A stretch of DNA of 64,000 bases from Congeria kusceri (taxonomy: Eukaryota > Mollusca > Bivalvia > Myida > Dreissenidae). Numbering within the stretch: the first letter of the stretch is position 1; every line of letters begins with the position of its first letter. Made by a program: the position numbers and the translations under genes. Under the pieces are notes generated by a model. That model was not told the origin of the DNA, made no database searches, and worked only from the letters and a program-made list of their open reading frames with translations. The stretch is taken from positions 44,395,347 through 44,459,346 of the forward strand of contig CM051024.1 in the NCBI GenBank assembly GCA_027627225.1, written 5' to 3'. Shown in pieces: positions 10,889-23,734 of this stretch.

Positions 10889-11201
10889 ATTTGTTTGTTG
10901 TTTGTTTGTTTGCTTGGATTTTTCGCCGTTTTAACAGTATTTCAGTCATATCACGGCGGTCAATTAACCAACTCACACTTTTCCTGAGAAAGCTTAGCCA
11001 ATATAAGCGATTTACCAGTACTAAGTGCACATACTTTGCCAGTAACTGATGACTGCCCTACTTGGATCAGAGGTAGGGGGCGAATGGCCGTAGAAATAAT
11101 TTCATGACCAAACCCCACACAAGTTATGTGGCCGGGCTGGGGTTCAAACTCAGGATCCCCGGATTGCCAGTCAAGCGCTTTACCAACTGAGCAACTTCCT
11201 T
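10889..11201 (-). mobile_element. Full-length tRNA-derived SINE (family B)
   Basis: On the minus strand it starts with a tRNA-like head: GTTGCTCAGTTGGTAAAGCG (A box) and GAGTTTGAACCCC (B box, about 11139-11151). A body of about 220 bp follows, then a CAAACAAACAAACAA-type tail at 10891-10911. Head, body and simple-repeat tail are all present, so this looks like a complete copy. The anticodon stem is not paired, so it is not a working tRNA gene. It differs in body and tail from family A. A bivalve SINE superfamily with a conserved central domain is possible but was not confirmed. Confidence 0.85.
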
Positions 11202-13077
11202 TATATCAATTATGCAAATTGATAGCATTAACACCTAGGTATATTTAAATGGTGGGGGTGGCGGGGTAACATAGGCGGCTGGTGTTTGTATGGCGGTCTC
11301 TATGGAAAAGAAAGGGCAAAGGGAGAGGGGCTGACGGTGTGCAGGCTGAGGGCAAGGGGGGCAATGAACTGCAGGGAAAGGAATGGCACAGGGGGTGGGG
11401 TAGGAAAATTTGCTAAATCAAAACTCGATCTGTCTTGCCTTTGCCATGTAGAAGGGGAAATTTGCATGGTTGCATTAATGCAGGTTCTTCTTTCACTTTC
11501 ATTGTTTTCTAGGAAAACCCATTGATAAAGTATTTTGCAATTACAAAGCATCCTGTGGTGAATATGTTACACAACAATGACCTTGACCTTGCCAGTTGTC
11601 ACATCTTCTCCCAACATGCAACCCTTATCATTTTGAGAAAATGTCCTTCAAAAAGCACTTCCATGAATGAAATGTCAATATTTTTTTTGCATGCCATATC
11701 ATATTGTTGCAAATGTTTAATGGCAAGCACACTGATATCAACATGGGATCGGCTTCATTCATAAATAAATATAACATTTCTTTTAGATATAGCATTGAGT
11801 TACAACTAGGCTAAAAACTCTTGTCAAGTGTAACATGAAGAATGTTAACTCATCATGTATCATAATTTATACACAAATAACTGTACAACACTTGTGAGAA
11901 ATATCAATTTAATGGTTTCCCACAGGTAAATTTAATGTGTATTTCTTTAGTGATCCAGAAAATTAACAGTGAAACACTTTTACATAGATATTAGTCAAAC
12001 CATACATTTCAAAAATGATATGCAAATATAAGAATAATATTTATGTAATTTACACCCTATGTTACACATACAAACTATACAAACTGAGTTATATTGGTTT
12101 TAAAGACTCTCAAAGGGACATAACGCTGCAGACGTTTTTTTTTTTTCAAGGAATGTTACAGGACTTAAAAGAGTATGTTTATATTAAAATTGTATTTAAA
12201 AACAATGAAGTTCTGAAACTGCATTGCAAAATAAAATAAGTGTAGTTTTTATATTAATTATTTGCAAATAACCGTGTTGAAATTATTGTTTCAATAAATG
12301 TCCGAGACTTCAAAACGTGAATAAGTGAATATTATCTTCATTAACTAATAAAATGCTGTAAGTGTACTAGTAAAGTAGGCAGAGAGAGGAAAAAAATAAA
12401 GTCAAAATTTTAGACACTATGCAAGGAAATTTTATTAATGTAATAATAAAAGTAAACTTTCATAAAGCTGCAATCATACAATGCAAAAACAACAACAACA
12501 ACCCCTGTCTAGCCAGTTTAATTATGACAAAGTTTCACATGGACACCCAGAAATGTGGGCTGTGGAATTCCATTCATCTTGAGCCTGGGTCAAGAGTCAA
12601 AATCCTGCAATATGCCATCAGGTCAGATGTGGGTATTCGCTGCAGCAACACTGTATCCGACCCTATTTTCCCTACTGTAGATAAGGCGCGTTTGCACTGT
12701 CAGAAAGTATTTTTAGATTACAGGTATGTTGAAATTTATCTTTTTGCAAACAAGTCTCTTCACAATGTTAAGTGAAAACACCCACACTCTGGGAGTTAAT
12801 CCCTTGATAAAATACACTGAATGCACAGGGGATGCAATGGCCAAAGGGAGAGAACTGCCAGTGACAGCCTACAAAATGGTGATCTAATAATAGAAAGATC
12901 CAGGTTCAGAAAATGTTCAGGGTGATGTTCAAAAGAGTTGAAGCAGGACAGAAGCAGGATGGAAGCAGGACCAGTTCTTTCAAATTGGCATTATCTATTA
13001 ATTTGGTTAAATCCAGAATCTTATCATTTTAATGCCTTTAATGATGGTTTTTTAACATTGGTCTCTTCAATGTCTTT
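11202..13077. other. Non-coding stretch; G-rich patch and weak 3'-end signals
   Basis: 11250-11410 is purine/G-rich (GGGGGTGGCGGGG, GGGGGTGGGG). On the minus strand 12430-12740 is less AT-rich and ends near AATAAA (about 12432). It could be a 3' untranslated region, but no coding exon was secured. Confidence 0.35.
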
Positions 13078-13460
13078 AAAGGGACCTGTTCACAGATTGG
13101 CAAATTGACGATTTTCTAAAATTTTGTCAAAGATCCCGAACAGAAAAATACATTATATATAAACAAACAAAATAACACTACTGACAACGAAATATATATG
13201 ATATATAGTGTTGTTTGTGAAAAATCATCCATTGAAATTGATAAAATTATAAAGCGTTTGTAATGCTTTTCATCAGTATTTTGGATTTTTGTATCACTTA
13301 CATAGCATTAAAAATTCACTATTACGATCGAAAGTCAAAATGGCCGAGTGGTTAAGGCGACAGATTTTTGATCCCGGTGGTCGTAGGTTCAAGTCCCGGC
13401 GAAGGCAAGTCTTTTAATTATTATTTTTTTCTTTATATAAAATTTATTGTTTGTTATATC
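13078..13460 (+). mobile_element. Repeat with tRNA-like domain (SINE-like)
   Basis: AAAGGGACCTGTTCACAGAT opens the unit. At 13334-13410 lies a tRNA-like stretch with TGGCCGAGTGGTTAAGGCG (a D-arm like serine or leucine tRNAs) and GGTTCAAGTCCCGG (T-arm, B box). The anticodon region cannot form a five-pair stem and the acceptor ends do not pair, so it is not a functional tRNA gene. The tRNA-like part is near the 3' side of the similarity rather than at the head, unlike families A and B. Confidence 0.55.
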
Positions 13461-13880
13461 CATCTGCTTTAGGTTTTGCAGTTAAGACATTAAATGGCTT
13501 TTTTTTTAAATACGAAAATCTTTGAAAAATTCCCGTTAAGGCAGCGGGGAACAGGGGTAGGTCTGGGGGTTAAGCTATTACGAACAGGGTGCGACTATTT
13601 TGCCCTGGGTCTTTCCCTTTTATAATGATTACATGGTACTCCGAGAAAAAAACAAACAAACCTATTGTAGACATTCAATTATCAATCAATAGTAAAAATT
13701 TTTATTAGAATTCTATTGACATAAAATCTAGCTAAATTTGTAAAGACTCCAAATCCACGTTGCCAAACTTTTTTCTTAATCTGACAATAATAATGTCAAT
13801 ATTGTACTGTTTATATTTTTAAAACATGAAATCCACACCAAACTTACCAAAGTTATGTTGACAATTTTCTTGATTTGGGT
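13461..13880. other. AT-rich non-coding stretch
   Basis: No gene is seen. On the minus strand a consensus-like donor, TTTGGTAAGTTT (about 13843-13854), sits at the exit of the adjoining 33-bp array. Confidence 0.4.
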
Positions 13881-13883
13881 GTG

Positions 13884-15205
13884 TGATAACAGTTCTAATG
13901 AAATCATGTTGACCACTGATCACAGTTCTAATGTCATCATGTTGACCACTGATCACAGTTTTAATGGCATCATGTTGACCACTGATCACAGTTTTAATGG
14001 CATCATGTTGACCACTGATAACAGTTCTAATGACATCATGTTGACCACTGATAACAGTTCTAATGACATCATGTTGACCACTGATAACAGTTCTAATGAC
14101 ATCATGTTGATCAATCATTACAGTTCTCGTGACATGTTTACAACTGATTACAGTTTTAGTGGCATCATGTTGACCACTGATTACAGTTTTAATGGCATTA
14201 TGCTGACCACCGATGACAGTTTTAGAGGCATCATGTTCACCACTGATTACAATTCTAATGACAGCATGTTGATCAATGATAACAACTTTAATGGTGTAAA
14301 TGCTGACCATTGAGTATGAGTTTAATGGCATCATGTTGACCACTGATTACAGTTTTAATGACATCATGTTGACCAATGATTAAAGTTCTAATGACATCAT
14401 GTTGATCAATGATTACAGTTTTAATGGCATCATGCTGACCACTTATTACAGTTTTAATGACATCATGTTGACCACTGATTACAGTTTTAATGACATCATG
14501 TTGATCACTGATTACAGTTCTAATGACATCATGTTGACCACGGATTACAGTTTTAATGACATCATGCTGACCACTGATTACAGTTTTAATGGCATCATGT
14601 TGGCCACTAATTACAGTTTTAATGACATCATGTTGACCACTGACTACAGATCTAATGACATTTATGCTGATCACTAATTACAGTTTAAATGACATCATGT
14701 TGACCACTGCTTACAGTTCTAATGGCATCATGTTGACCACTGATTACAGTTTTAGTGGCATGATGCTGACCACCATTTACAGTTTTAGTGGCATTATGCT
14801 GATCACTGATAACAGTTCTAATGAAATCATGTTGATCAATGATTACAGTTTTAATGACATCATGCTGACCACTGATTGCAGTTCTAATGACATCATGTTG
14901 ACCACTGATTACAGTTTAATGGCATCATGTTGACCAATGATTACAGTTTTACAGGCATCATGCTCACCACTGATTACAGTTTTACAGGCATCATGTTGAC
15001 CAATGATTACAGTTTTACAGGCATCATGCTGACCACTGATTACAGTTTTAATGGCATCATGCTGACCACCGATTACAGTTAAGTGGCATCATGCTGACCA
15101 CTGATTACAGCTCTAGGGACATCATGTTGACCAATGGTTACAGTTCTAGTTACATCATGTATGATTTTGACTATTAATTGCAGTTCCTGTGACATCATGT
15201 ATATA
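13884..15205. repeat. 33-bp tandem array, about 39 copies
   Basis: The unit reads CATCATGTTGACCACTGATT then ACAGTTTTAATGA. Copies vary at a few sites (TTTTAATG or TTCTAATG, ACATC or GCATC, CACTG or CAATG) and decay toward the 3' end. Because 33 is divisible by three and the unit lacks stops in several frames, frames of up to 174 codons open on both strands (for example repeating VISGQHDVIRT on the minus strand). This is a periodicity artefact rather than a gene. Confidence 0.95.
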
Positions 15206-15489
15206 AGGTATTATTCACAATTATCTTGAAAGTAGAACAATATTCTGGCCCACTTAATGTTGAATGCAAGACAATAACTGTTGCATGTCATAATAATGCA
15301 TTATGACCTAATTTTTTTCTAAATTCTCAAGTTACTGTTTCACATGACATATTAAATTTTCCTCACATGACATACTGCAGATGTCAACATACACTTGCAT
15401 GTGATTTAACTGAATTCATGGTAGACACTTGCATCTGACCTAACATAATGAAGACATGTTAAATAATTAATTGGTTTCTGTGTGAAACC

Positions 15490-16325
15490 AGCAATTAAAG
15501 CAATCATGTAAGTCATTGTTCTGGGTAAAAGCATGAATGCAAGTCTTTGTTCTGGGTAAAAGCAGCAATGGTACTCATTGTTCTGGGTAAAAGCAGCAAT
15601 GTTTGTCATTGTTCTGGGTAAAAGCAGCAATGTAAAAGCAGCAATGTTTGTCATTGTTCTGGGTAAAAGCAGCAATTTAAGTCATTTTTCTGGGTAAAAG
15701 CAGCAATGTATGTCATTGTTCTGGGTAAAAGCAGCAATGTAAGTCATTGTTCTGGGTAAAAGCAGCAATGTACGTCATTGTTCAGGGTAAAAGCAGCAAT
15801 GTAAGTCACAGTTCTAGGTAAAAGCAGCAATGTAAGTCATTGTTCTGTTAAAAGCAGCAATGTTAGTCATTGTTTTGGTAAAAGCAGCAATATTAGTCAT
15901 TGTTCTGTTAAAAGCAGCAATGAACGTCATTGTTCTCAGTAAAGACAGCAATGTTTATCATTGTTCTTTGCAAAATCAGCAATGTAAGTTATTGCATTGT
16001 TCTGGGTAAAAGCAGCAATGAAAGTAATTGTTCTGGTTAAAAGCAGCAATGTCTGTCATTTTTCTGGGTAAAAGCCGCAATGTTAGTCATTGTTCAGGGT
16101 AAAAGCAGCAATGTTAATCATTGTTCTGGGTCAAAGCAGCAATGTATGTCATTGTTCTGGGTAAAAGCAGCGATGTAAGTCATTGTTCAGGGTAAAAGCG
16201 GCAATGTAAGTCATTGCTCACGGTAAAAGCAGCAATGGTGGTCATTTTCTGGTAAAAACAGCAATGTAGAACATTTTACTGGGTAAAAGCAGCAACGTAG
16301 GTCATTTTCCTGGGTAAGCAGATAC
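15490..16325. repeat. 31-bp tandem array, about 27 copies
   Basis: The unit is AAAGCAGCAATGTAAGTCAT then TGTTCTGGGTA. Copies diverge (TGTTAGTC, TGTATGTC, GTTAAAAGC) and some are shortened by 1-3 bases. It starts only about 285 bp after the 33-bp array; the two units are unrelated. Confidence 0.95.
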
Positions 16326-16329
16326 CAAA

Positions 16330-17119
16330 CATGTGGATTATAAATATCATGTATTTAGGCATCTTATATGAAAGTGCCTTGACATACATTTTGTTGATGA
16401 AGTTAAAAACACATATTTATAGTTAATAACATGACCATCAGCTGGGGTTCAAAAGCAGTCAGTTATACTTCCAAACATGCAATGAATGTTTTATTAAGTA
16501 TCACATAACTTTAAACAATATCCTACAAACAAAGTAATGAATTATAAACACAACAATTTTTCTGCCTCAATGAATGCATTAGTATAAAGTCAACAGAAAA
16601 CATGGCAAAACTGGGTGTAAATATCTTGATGATAATAAGATACATGGCAAGGCAAAACCACCATTTAACAAGCTACAAACAAGAGGGGAAATTGTGCTAG
16701 GTATTCTAGTGTAAGGGGATAGCATTGATGTCAATACCAATGAAGAGCATCTATGAATGGCCCTCCATCATCCACATGACTGCCCCATCCCCAATGCCCT
16801 TAGTGGCCCTACTTTGCCTACTTAAGCTTTATGACTTAACATCAATAAATCACAATTATGGTGTAACACAATATGATGGAAAGTACATTTTTCTCCCACT
16901 CCTACAAGTGTTTCAGTACTGAAATACACTAAAGATTTTGTCCGTTGAAAGGCAAAACGACTCAACAGCCTTCAATGCAGTATTGTGATAAGCCATTTAG
17001 GCTTTCAGTAGATGATTTTTTTATTGAAAGGGAAAGAGGAGGTATATTAAGAATGAGAAGACTTATTCTTCCCAGGTGGTCATGACTTCAAACAAAAATT
17101 AGGAAGACACTACACATAC
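16330..17119. other. Non-coding stretch, no feature seen
   Basis: AT-rich DNA without repeat structure or a supported frame. Confidence 0.5.
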
Positions 17120-17368
17120 CAGGGCCTGTATTCACAAACATTCTAAGTCCAAATTTCAGACTTGAACTCAAGAAAGGAATCACAAAAGCGAATCAACAAT
17201 TATGCAAGTCACACAATAATCACATTCATCCTAAAGTGAACAACACAAACATAGAGTTATTTAAATTAAAAATAACTTTTTACCTGAAGAAATCTTACAT
17301 TTTAAACTATTAAACTTTGAGTCTGAGTCTATGTTTCAGACTCAAAATGTTTGTGAATACGGACCCAG
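17120..17368. mobile_element. MITE, GTATTCACAAA superfamily (M1)
   Basis: The left terminus AGGGCCTGTATTCACAAACA is mirrored by TGTTTGTGAATACGGACCC. The subterminal parts (AGTCCAAATTTCAGACTTGA and TGAGTCTGAGTC) also pair. The element is about 249 bp and has no frame. Its termini match six other elements in the window. Confidence 0.8.
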
Positions 17369-17369
17369 G

Positions 17370-20300
17370 TTATGTAAAGCACAGCACTTTTCAGGAGCAA
17401 TAACAGTGTTGAAACCAATTTTGTTAGTCACAAGATGCTGAGTTTGATAAACACAAAATAGACCCCATTTGGTGCTAGACAGCCCATTTCAATTATTCTT
17501 AGTCCAAGGTCAAGGTCAAAGTGAGGTTGGGTGATATGGGTGGATTAGGAAGTGTTATAAGCAGCAACTGTGGAAAAATTATAGTCAGCGGTGCTGTTGC
17601 TATATGAAACGGTAAAACATAGTTAACATCGTACAGTCGGAATCACGGATGGACAGCCACTCACTATATGCCTCCCGCATCAAGATGTCGGGGGGGCATA
17701 AAAATCATCCACAACCTGGCACCACAGGACAAATGCACTTATTAACATTGAATACCTTCATTTATCATTGGTTCAAAACTGGTCAAAGCCAAGGCATTCC
17801 AGCGCACAATATGAACAGAAAATTGCTGCAAACTGCGGCAGTGACAAAAGAGGTTTGACAAATTAAGTGAACAATTGTTAATAAAGCCGTGACAATCCCT
17901 GTGCACCCATTCAAAAGGACAAACAGTGATAATGCATTTGAGATAGGCGGAAGGGGAAATAAAATACAGCAAAATCAGCTTTTGAGGCAAGGTGCAGAAG
18001 TAAAAAATGTTGTGTGGGTAACGCATTTAGACGTGGCAGCATTACTGTTCACCGCATTAATTGTTTGCTGTCCCATTACAAAGGAACTAACGATAAATTG
18101 AACACATAAAGATGCGTTTTTTTCTGACAGCGATTAATCTAAGTGATAAACATGACATTAAGTAGAGTCAGATCAGTTCAAGAAAACATGTTCTATTGCT
18201 CGGCATTATCTGCATGGACAATGAAAAGTCAAAAGATGTCAACCGTTTGATGATCAAAAATCCAACTTTAGTGGATACAAAACTGGCAGTAACAAACATC
18301 ATTTCTGCATTACAGATGACAGAAACCATTAACAAATTTAATCTTAATAATCCTGTCAGCACATGAGAATACTACATTTAGGGATGACCTCTACTGACCA
18401 GTTGATATTTGATTTTATTAAGACATGAGTGGGACCATTGTTTTCACAGGACTAGTACTGACTACATAAATGACCTCTCATCCTGTTACATGGGGTTTAG
18501 TTTGTCAACTTGGGTAGTTACTTAAAGGTTCATTGAAATAATAAAATTAAACAATGTTCAACAAACAAACAAATCATTGCTATAAGGTCTAATCTCAACA
18601 TGTCCGCTCGATCACTACAACACATGGATACTGACCCAGTTGTTGCTTATGACCCTTCCCAATCAACCCACATCATCCAACCTCACTTTGACCTTGACTG
18701 TGACCTAATTTGGAATATTTCAAATGGGCTGTCCAGGGCAAACTGGAGTCATGTGTGTTTATTGAACACAGTGTGTTGTTTTTTCATGAAATTGAAAACC
18801 AAACGGGATCCAATGACGTCCAAGAACTCCATCTACAAACAGTTCCCTGTTATTACATGATATGTGAAATGACTAAATTATTTACATTTGAAGGGCAGAC
18901 AAAATCACTGAGAAAATAACAAAAAGGTGGTGTGATATTGGCGAGGTAATCAGTATAAAAACATTGACCAAACACGAGCTTACCCTGTTTGGAACTGCAG
19001 GGGTAAAACTGCCTGAAGTTAGTTCAATAACTTGTATGTAGTATGTTCATCAAAGGCTTGAAACTGACCTCTAGCAATGACCAATACACATCTCTGTGTC
19101 TTTCACACAGGGTGTTGTATTTCAAAGAGAAATTCTCCATTTTCAACAATCGCCACATTATAGTGTCATGTGTCCTGCCTGCAGAAAGCCCGATCAATTC
19201 TCAACCCTATATTAATCAAAAGTCGCACATTTACGGCTTAAATTGATGTCCCTATTTAAAATATAACTGTTTATTCTCAGTAATACAATACCCGTAAAAT
19301 ACCGCGGTCAATACAATGTGACAATGGGAATTATTTTAACAATAATTATAATGACTTCTGTATGTGCCCCTCACTATACTGACCCCTGGCTTTGAAAATA
19401 AGGACCCAAATTTGTTTCACTTGGGACATTTTGTTAACAGGATATCATTTAGTTGTCAGACACATGCGAGCTATGATTATACGGCAGGGACAAAATGGCC
19501 TGCCCAATGATGGATCAGAATTTCATGTCTGTGAATTCCAGCAAAATTAAACCGTTTCTAATTTCATTAACAAGGTGAAAAGTACTTTTCTGTGAATTAC
19601 ACTGCTTGATTCCCTGTCAGATATCATTAGACATTGTAATGGTCAATTTTAAATATATGTCTTAATGAACCCCAAGGTTCAGCAATGGCCTCAAAGTAAA
19701 TTTACCCAAAAGACACGAAATTTGCATGATATAGTGGGAAAACTGACTCCTCTAGCATGTTTGAGCCCCAATGTGAACATGTTTCCTCCTATTACAAAGC
19801 CTTTCTCCTATCAGGAGACCATCAAAAACCGGTCTATATGTTAATTAACTGGTTTGATATAAGCAGCCCTCATGCTAGTATATCATAATGATAGAATATT
19901 TTGGCATGTCCATTATAACAAATAAGTAATGTAATAAAGATATAGTAAATTTTAAGTAAAATATCAATCTCTGGTGATTTGGGGGATTTTTTCTTTCTTT
20001 TTTAATAATGCTCAAACACAGAAGCAATGGTGACCACATTTATATTGTTGAGCCAACAGCTTATGTTTCACAATAACAAACATAGATTGTTTTACAATTT
20101 GAACTTCCAATAAATCAAATAATCCCTATTACTGGTAATAAAAATACACCTTCATTTACATCACTAAATAAATCAATAAAATTGATAATAAGCCAATAAA
20201 ATCAATGATCAATAAAACTAAATAAATTCCAAAGTCCTAAAATCATCTTCAATTTTGCATCACAATCCACATCCTGTCCATTCTGTTGGTCCCAAGGGGT

Positions 20301-20776
20301 CCATTTCATCATCCCAAAGGGTCAGAGTAGGGGCCAAGCCCACAGGAAGTGAGCTGAAACCCTACACTTCTGAACTCCCCAAAGGAAGTGCACCATTTCA
20401 ACTATAAAACTGTCAGCACAAGGGGGGCAGCTCTCCAATCATTCAGAACAGCCACTGCCTGTATTGTTGTGACTGGCTTCACAGGCATTGCCACAACAAC
20501 AGATCTGCCCAAGATCATGCTTCTGTTGGTCCCAGAATGGTTCAGAAATTTAGATAGATCATTATCTGAGGTTGAACCCTAACTTTTACAGTAATTTAAA
20601 TGGGTGGGAGTTCCAGGCAATGGTGTTTAGACCACCTGACCAATTTTACCAACTGCCTTAATCTCCTGCCAATACTGTGTGTTGAAATGTTCCAGGCCTG
20701 CAGGACCATGTTTTATGGCCCATGCAATGTTATGTGGTATATATAAGGGGGCCTATACATTCCTCTGACTTTCAGC
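17370..20776. other. Non-coding stretch, decayed dispersed repeats
   Basis: 17600-17705 carries CACGGATGGACAGCCAC and GGGGGGCATAAAA, wording I associate with decayed bivalve dispersed repeats (inference). TGACCTTGACTGTGACC near 18690 is similar in style. No frame above about 90 codons is seen and none is recognised. Confidence 0.4.
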
Positions 20777-21040
20777 AGGGGCCATATTCCAGAAACATCT
20801 TAAGTTGATCTTAAAATATTTTCACTTTAGTTCCATTTTTGTAAGGTGATATTTTTATAACTACACAGAAATTAATGAATCCAATTACAGTTAAGTAAAT
20901 ATTAGTTAATAATAAGTTGATAATTAGTGAACATATAGCAGAATTTCAAGTAAACATGGAATAAACTGCTTAAGAAAAATGATGATTTTAAGACTAAGGA
21001 TAAGATTTCACCTAAGATGTTTCTGGAATACAACACCTGG
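20777..21040. mobile_element. MITE, GTATTCACAAA superfamily (M2)
   Basis: The left end GGGGCCATATTCCAGAAACA, followed by TCTTAAGTTGATC, pairs with AAGATGTTTCTGGAATAC on the right. The interior AAAATATTTTCACTTTAG, then TTTTGTAAGGTGATATT, is shared with 53425-53686, so both belong to one subfamily. Confidence 0.85.
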
Positions 21041-21697
21041 ATCAGCATGTAGGTTGTGCTGTATCGAAAGTTAAATTAAAATCTGGACTTGGTCAACTGC
21101 TGAACTAGAATTAATAAGGCTTGTCACAGGATGTGATTTATGCCCCCATAGCATAATTATGCTGGTGGGCTGAAGGCAAAACAATTTCAAAACAAAATCT
21201 ACAGCAATGGCAGTAACTGAGAGTACATTGTTGATAAGAGTTTAGGTTCTCGTTAAAGACACCTTTGGGCACTCTTGAGCATTTATGCAAAATCATATAA
21301 ATATCCTATCATGCATTCCTGAGTTAGGGAACACAATATACACCATGGGCAGTAACTCTGAGTGCATTTTGGTTCTTACTAATGACAGCTTTAGGAACAG
21401 ATGAACATATGAGCCAAATAATATAATGATCCCTTTGCGTATTCCAGAGTTACAGAGCAGACCCAACAATCTGGAAGGACAGACCCACTGACAACCAGAT
21501 GGATGGGTGCAACTACTATATGCACCTCCTAATCCAGGAATAAAAATGCATAAAGATTGTAATTACTACACTTTTACCTAAGGCTAAGCAAGTTTCAGCA
21601 GTCAAAATACAAAAACCTGGGCATCCACGCATCGTAATGGTTATTACTCATCAAATCAAGTCTTCATTTAAAACACGATGTTTTTTCCTTATGAAGC
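21041..21697. other. Non-coding stretch with decayed dispersed repeat
   Basis: About 21130-21530 contains TTATGCCCCCATAGCATAAT, GGCAGTAACTGAGAG and CTATATGCACCTCC, resembling the repeat wording at about 17600-17700 and 26300-26370. No gene is visible. Confidence 0.4.
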
Positions 21698-22742
21698 ATG
21701 GAGCTTCTATCTAAGTTCGACTACATGGTCGGAATCTAGGTTAATAGATCTCATTATAACTATCTAAGGTCGACTACATGGCCGGAATCTAGGTTAATAG
21801 ATCTCATACTATCTAAGGTCGAGTACATGGCCGGAATCTAGGCTAATAGATCTCATACTATCTAAGTTCGACTATATGGCCGGAATCTATGTTAATAGAT
21901 CTTATAACTATCTACGGTCGACTACATGGCCGGAAGCTAGGTTAATAGATCTCATACTATCTAAGGTCGACTACATGGCCGGAATCTAGGTTAATAGATC
22001 TCATACTATCTAAGTTCGACTATATGGCCGGAATCTAGGTTAATAGATCTCATTATAACTATCTAAGGTCGACTACATGGCCGGAATCTAGGTTAATAGA
22101 TCTCATACTATCTAAGGTCGACTACATGGCCGGAATCTAGGTTAATAGATCTCATACTATCTAAGGTCGACTACACGGCCGGAATCTAGGTTAATAGATC
22201 TCATACTATCTAAGGTTGACTACATGGCCGGAATCTAGGTTAATAGATCTCATACTATCTAAGGTCAACTACATGGCCGGAATCTAGGTTAATAGATCTC
22301 ATACTATCTAAGGTCGACTACATGGCCGGAATCTAGGTCAATAGATCTCATACTATCTAAGGTGGAGTACATGGCCGGAATAATCTAGGTTAATAGATCT
22401 CATACTATCTAATGTCAACTACATGGCCGGAATCTAGGTTAATAGATCTCATACTATCTAAGGTCGACTACATGGACGGTATCTAGGTTAATAGATTTCA
22501 TACTATCTAAGGTCGACTACATGGCCGGAATCTAGGTTAATAGATCTCATACTATCAAAGGTCAACTACATGTCTGGAATCTAGGTTAATAGATCTCATA
22601 CTATCTAAGGTCGAGTACATGGCCGGAATCTAGGTTAATAGATCTCATACTATCTAATGTCGACTACATGGCCGGAATCTAGGTTAATAGACCTCATACT
22701 ATCTAAGGTTGACTACATGGCCGGAATCTAGGTTAATAGATC
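21698..22742. repeat. 49-bp tandem array, about 21 copies
   Basis: The unit is ATCTAAGGTCGACTACATGG then CCGGAATCTAGGTTAATAG and ATCTCATACT. Most units are 49 bp; some carry CATTATAACT and are longer. Each unit holds a small stem, ATCTA-GGTTAA-TAGAT, and the palindromes GTCGAC and AGATCT. Copies are very similar, so homogenisation is recent. Fixed stops in each unit prevent long frames. Confidence 0.95.
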
Positions 22743-22960
22743 TGCTGACAGAGTCTAGTTTCCATGTTTACTTATGTTGAGCAGAGCTATGAACAAAGTG
22801 CACTTATTTTGTCCAAGACCCTCAGCTGACCAGTAAAGTCTGAATTAAATAGGGCTTGTACACTTGCACTCCCTATATCAAGAGCTTAACATTGCTATAA
22901 CAAATCAAATCACAAACCACAGTTTTGTGCTGTCTCTTGCCAACAAATTATAACACTCAC
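22743..22960. other. Non-coding, flank of array
   Basis: No feature is recognised between the 49-bp array and the candidate exon. Confidence 0.4.
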
Positions 22961-23041
22961 TCTTGAGGGATCTAATTTTATGGCTTCCCATTCTAGCAAT
23001 ATTTGTTTCATCCAGAAGGAAACCACTGACCATAAATAATC
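22961..23041 (-). CDS. Candidate internal exon, unrecognised
   Basis: On the minus strand an acceptor-like CATTTGAAATTTCACAG precedes GATTATTTATGGTCAGTGG, and a donor GTGAGT follows CCCTCAAGA. The 81 bp keep the frame (two leading bases, 26 codons, one trailing base) and read LFMVSGFLLDETNIARMG followed by SHKIRSLK. A second frame is open too, so the choice is not forced. The family is unrecognised and the polypyrimidine tract is weak. Confidence 0.2.
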
Positions 23042-23734
23042 CTGTGAAATTTCAAATGTCATGTAAAAATCATTATCAGAGGTGACAATCCACTGATTTT
23101 CTTGAAGACCTTTTGAAGAGCAAATCAATTGATTTTAATCATGTCACACTCCTTTGAGACCATGCTGATCCAGGTTATGTTACAATTACTAGCTCATAAA
23201 TTCACAACTCCCATAATATGCTGTCAGACAGGGTCAGTTTTGACACCGTTTTGATCAGGCTTTTTTACTGGATTAAGGGCTCCAGGACAGGATGTAAGGG
23301 CTATCTGGGGGGTTCCCCTTGAATAGCTAAGCTGGGGCCCATTATTCATGTTAGGGTTTCAGAAATTCATTATGAAATGTTTTGGGTACTGGAATTTGCA
23401 ATAAGAGAAGAGAAAGCAGTACTCTGTGTCAAAGAAATCTCCCAGGTTTATTTTGTTACTAATCCCAGCATGCCAAAAAATTTCATTAAAAAGGCATCAG
23501 CATTACAATCATCAAAACCACCACCACAACCATCATGACCCTTATCACAACCACCACCATTTGTCACCATGATCATTATCACAAGTAATTGCAAGCAAGG
23601 TCTGGATATAAGGTATCTATGTATAAAGTTTCATAACCATAACTCAATTTGAGTTATTCAGTCGAAACCGTTTTTCTATTTTTAGTAACAGTGACCTTGA
23701 CCCCACCCAACCTAGTGTTTTATCCAGGCCATTT

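Noticed and set aside
11127..11201. A tRNA gene on the minus strand
   Set aside because: It is the head of a complete SINE with a body and CAAA tail, and the anticodon stem does not pair.
12420..12760. 3' untranslated region or last exon on the minus strand, with AATAAA near 12432
   Set aside because: AATAAA is common in AT-rich DNA and no in-phase coding exon could be attached.
13334..13410. A functional tRNA gene
   Set aside because: The D-arm and T-arm match, but the anticodon and acceptor stems do not pair and the stretch is part of a longer repeat.
13819..15000. Long repetitive frames (VISGQHDVIRT type) on the minus strand, with plus-strand counterparts, in the 33-bp array
   Set aside because: A stop-free unit divisible by three opens both strands at once. 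There is no conserved start, and variants are amino-acid changing. A donor-like GTAAGT at the array exit is insufficient evidence.
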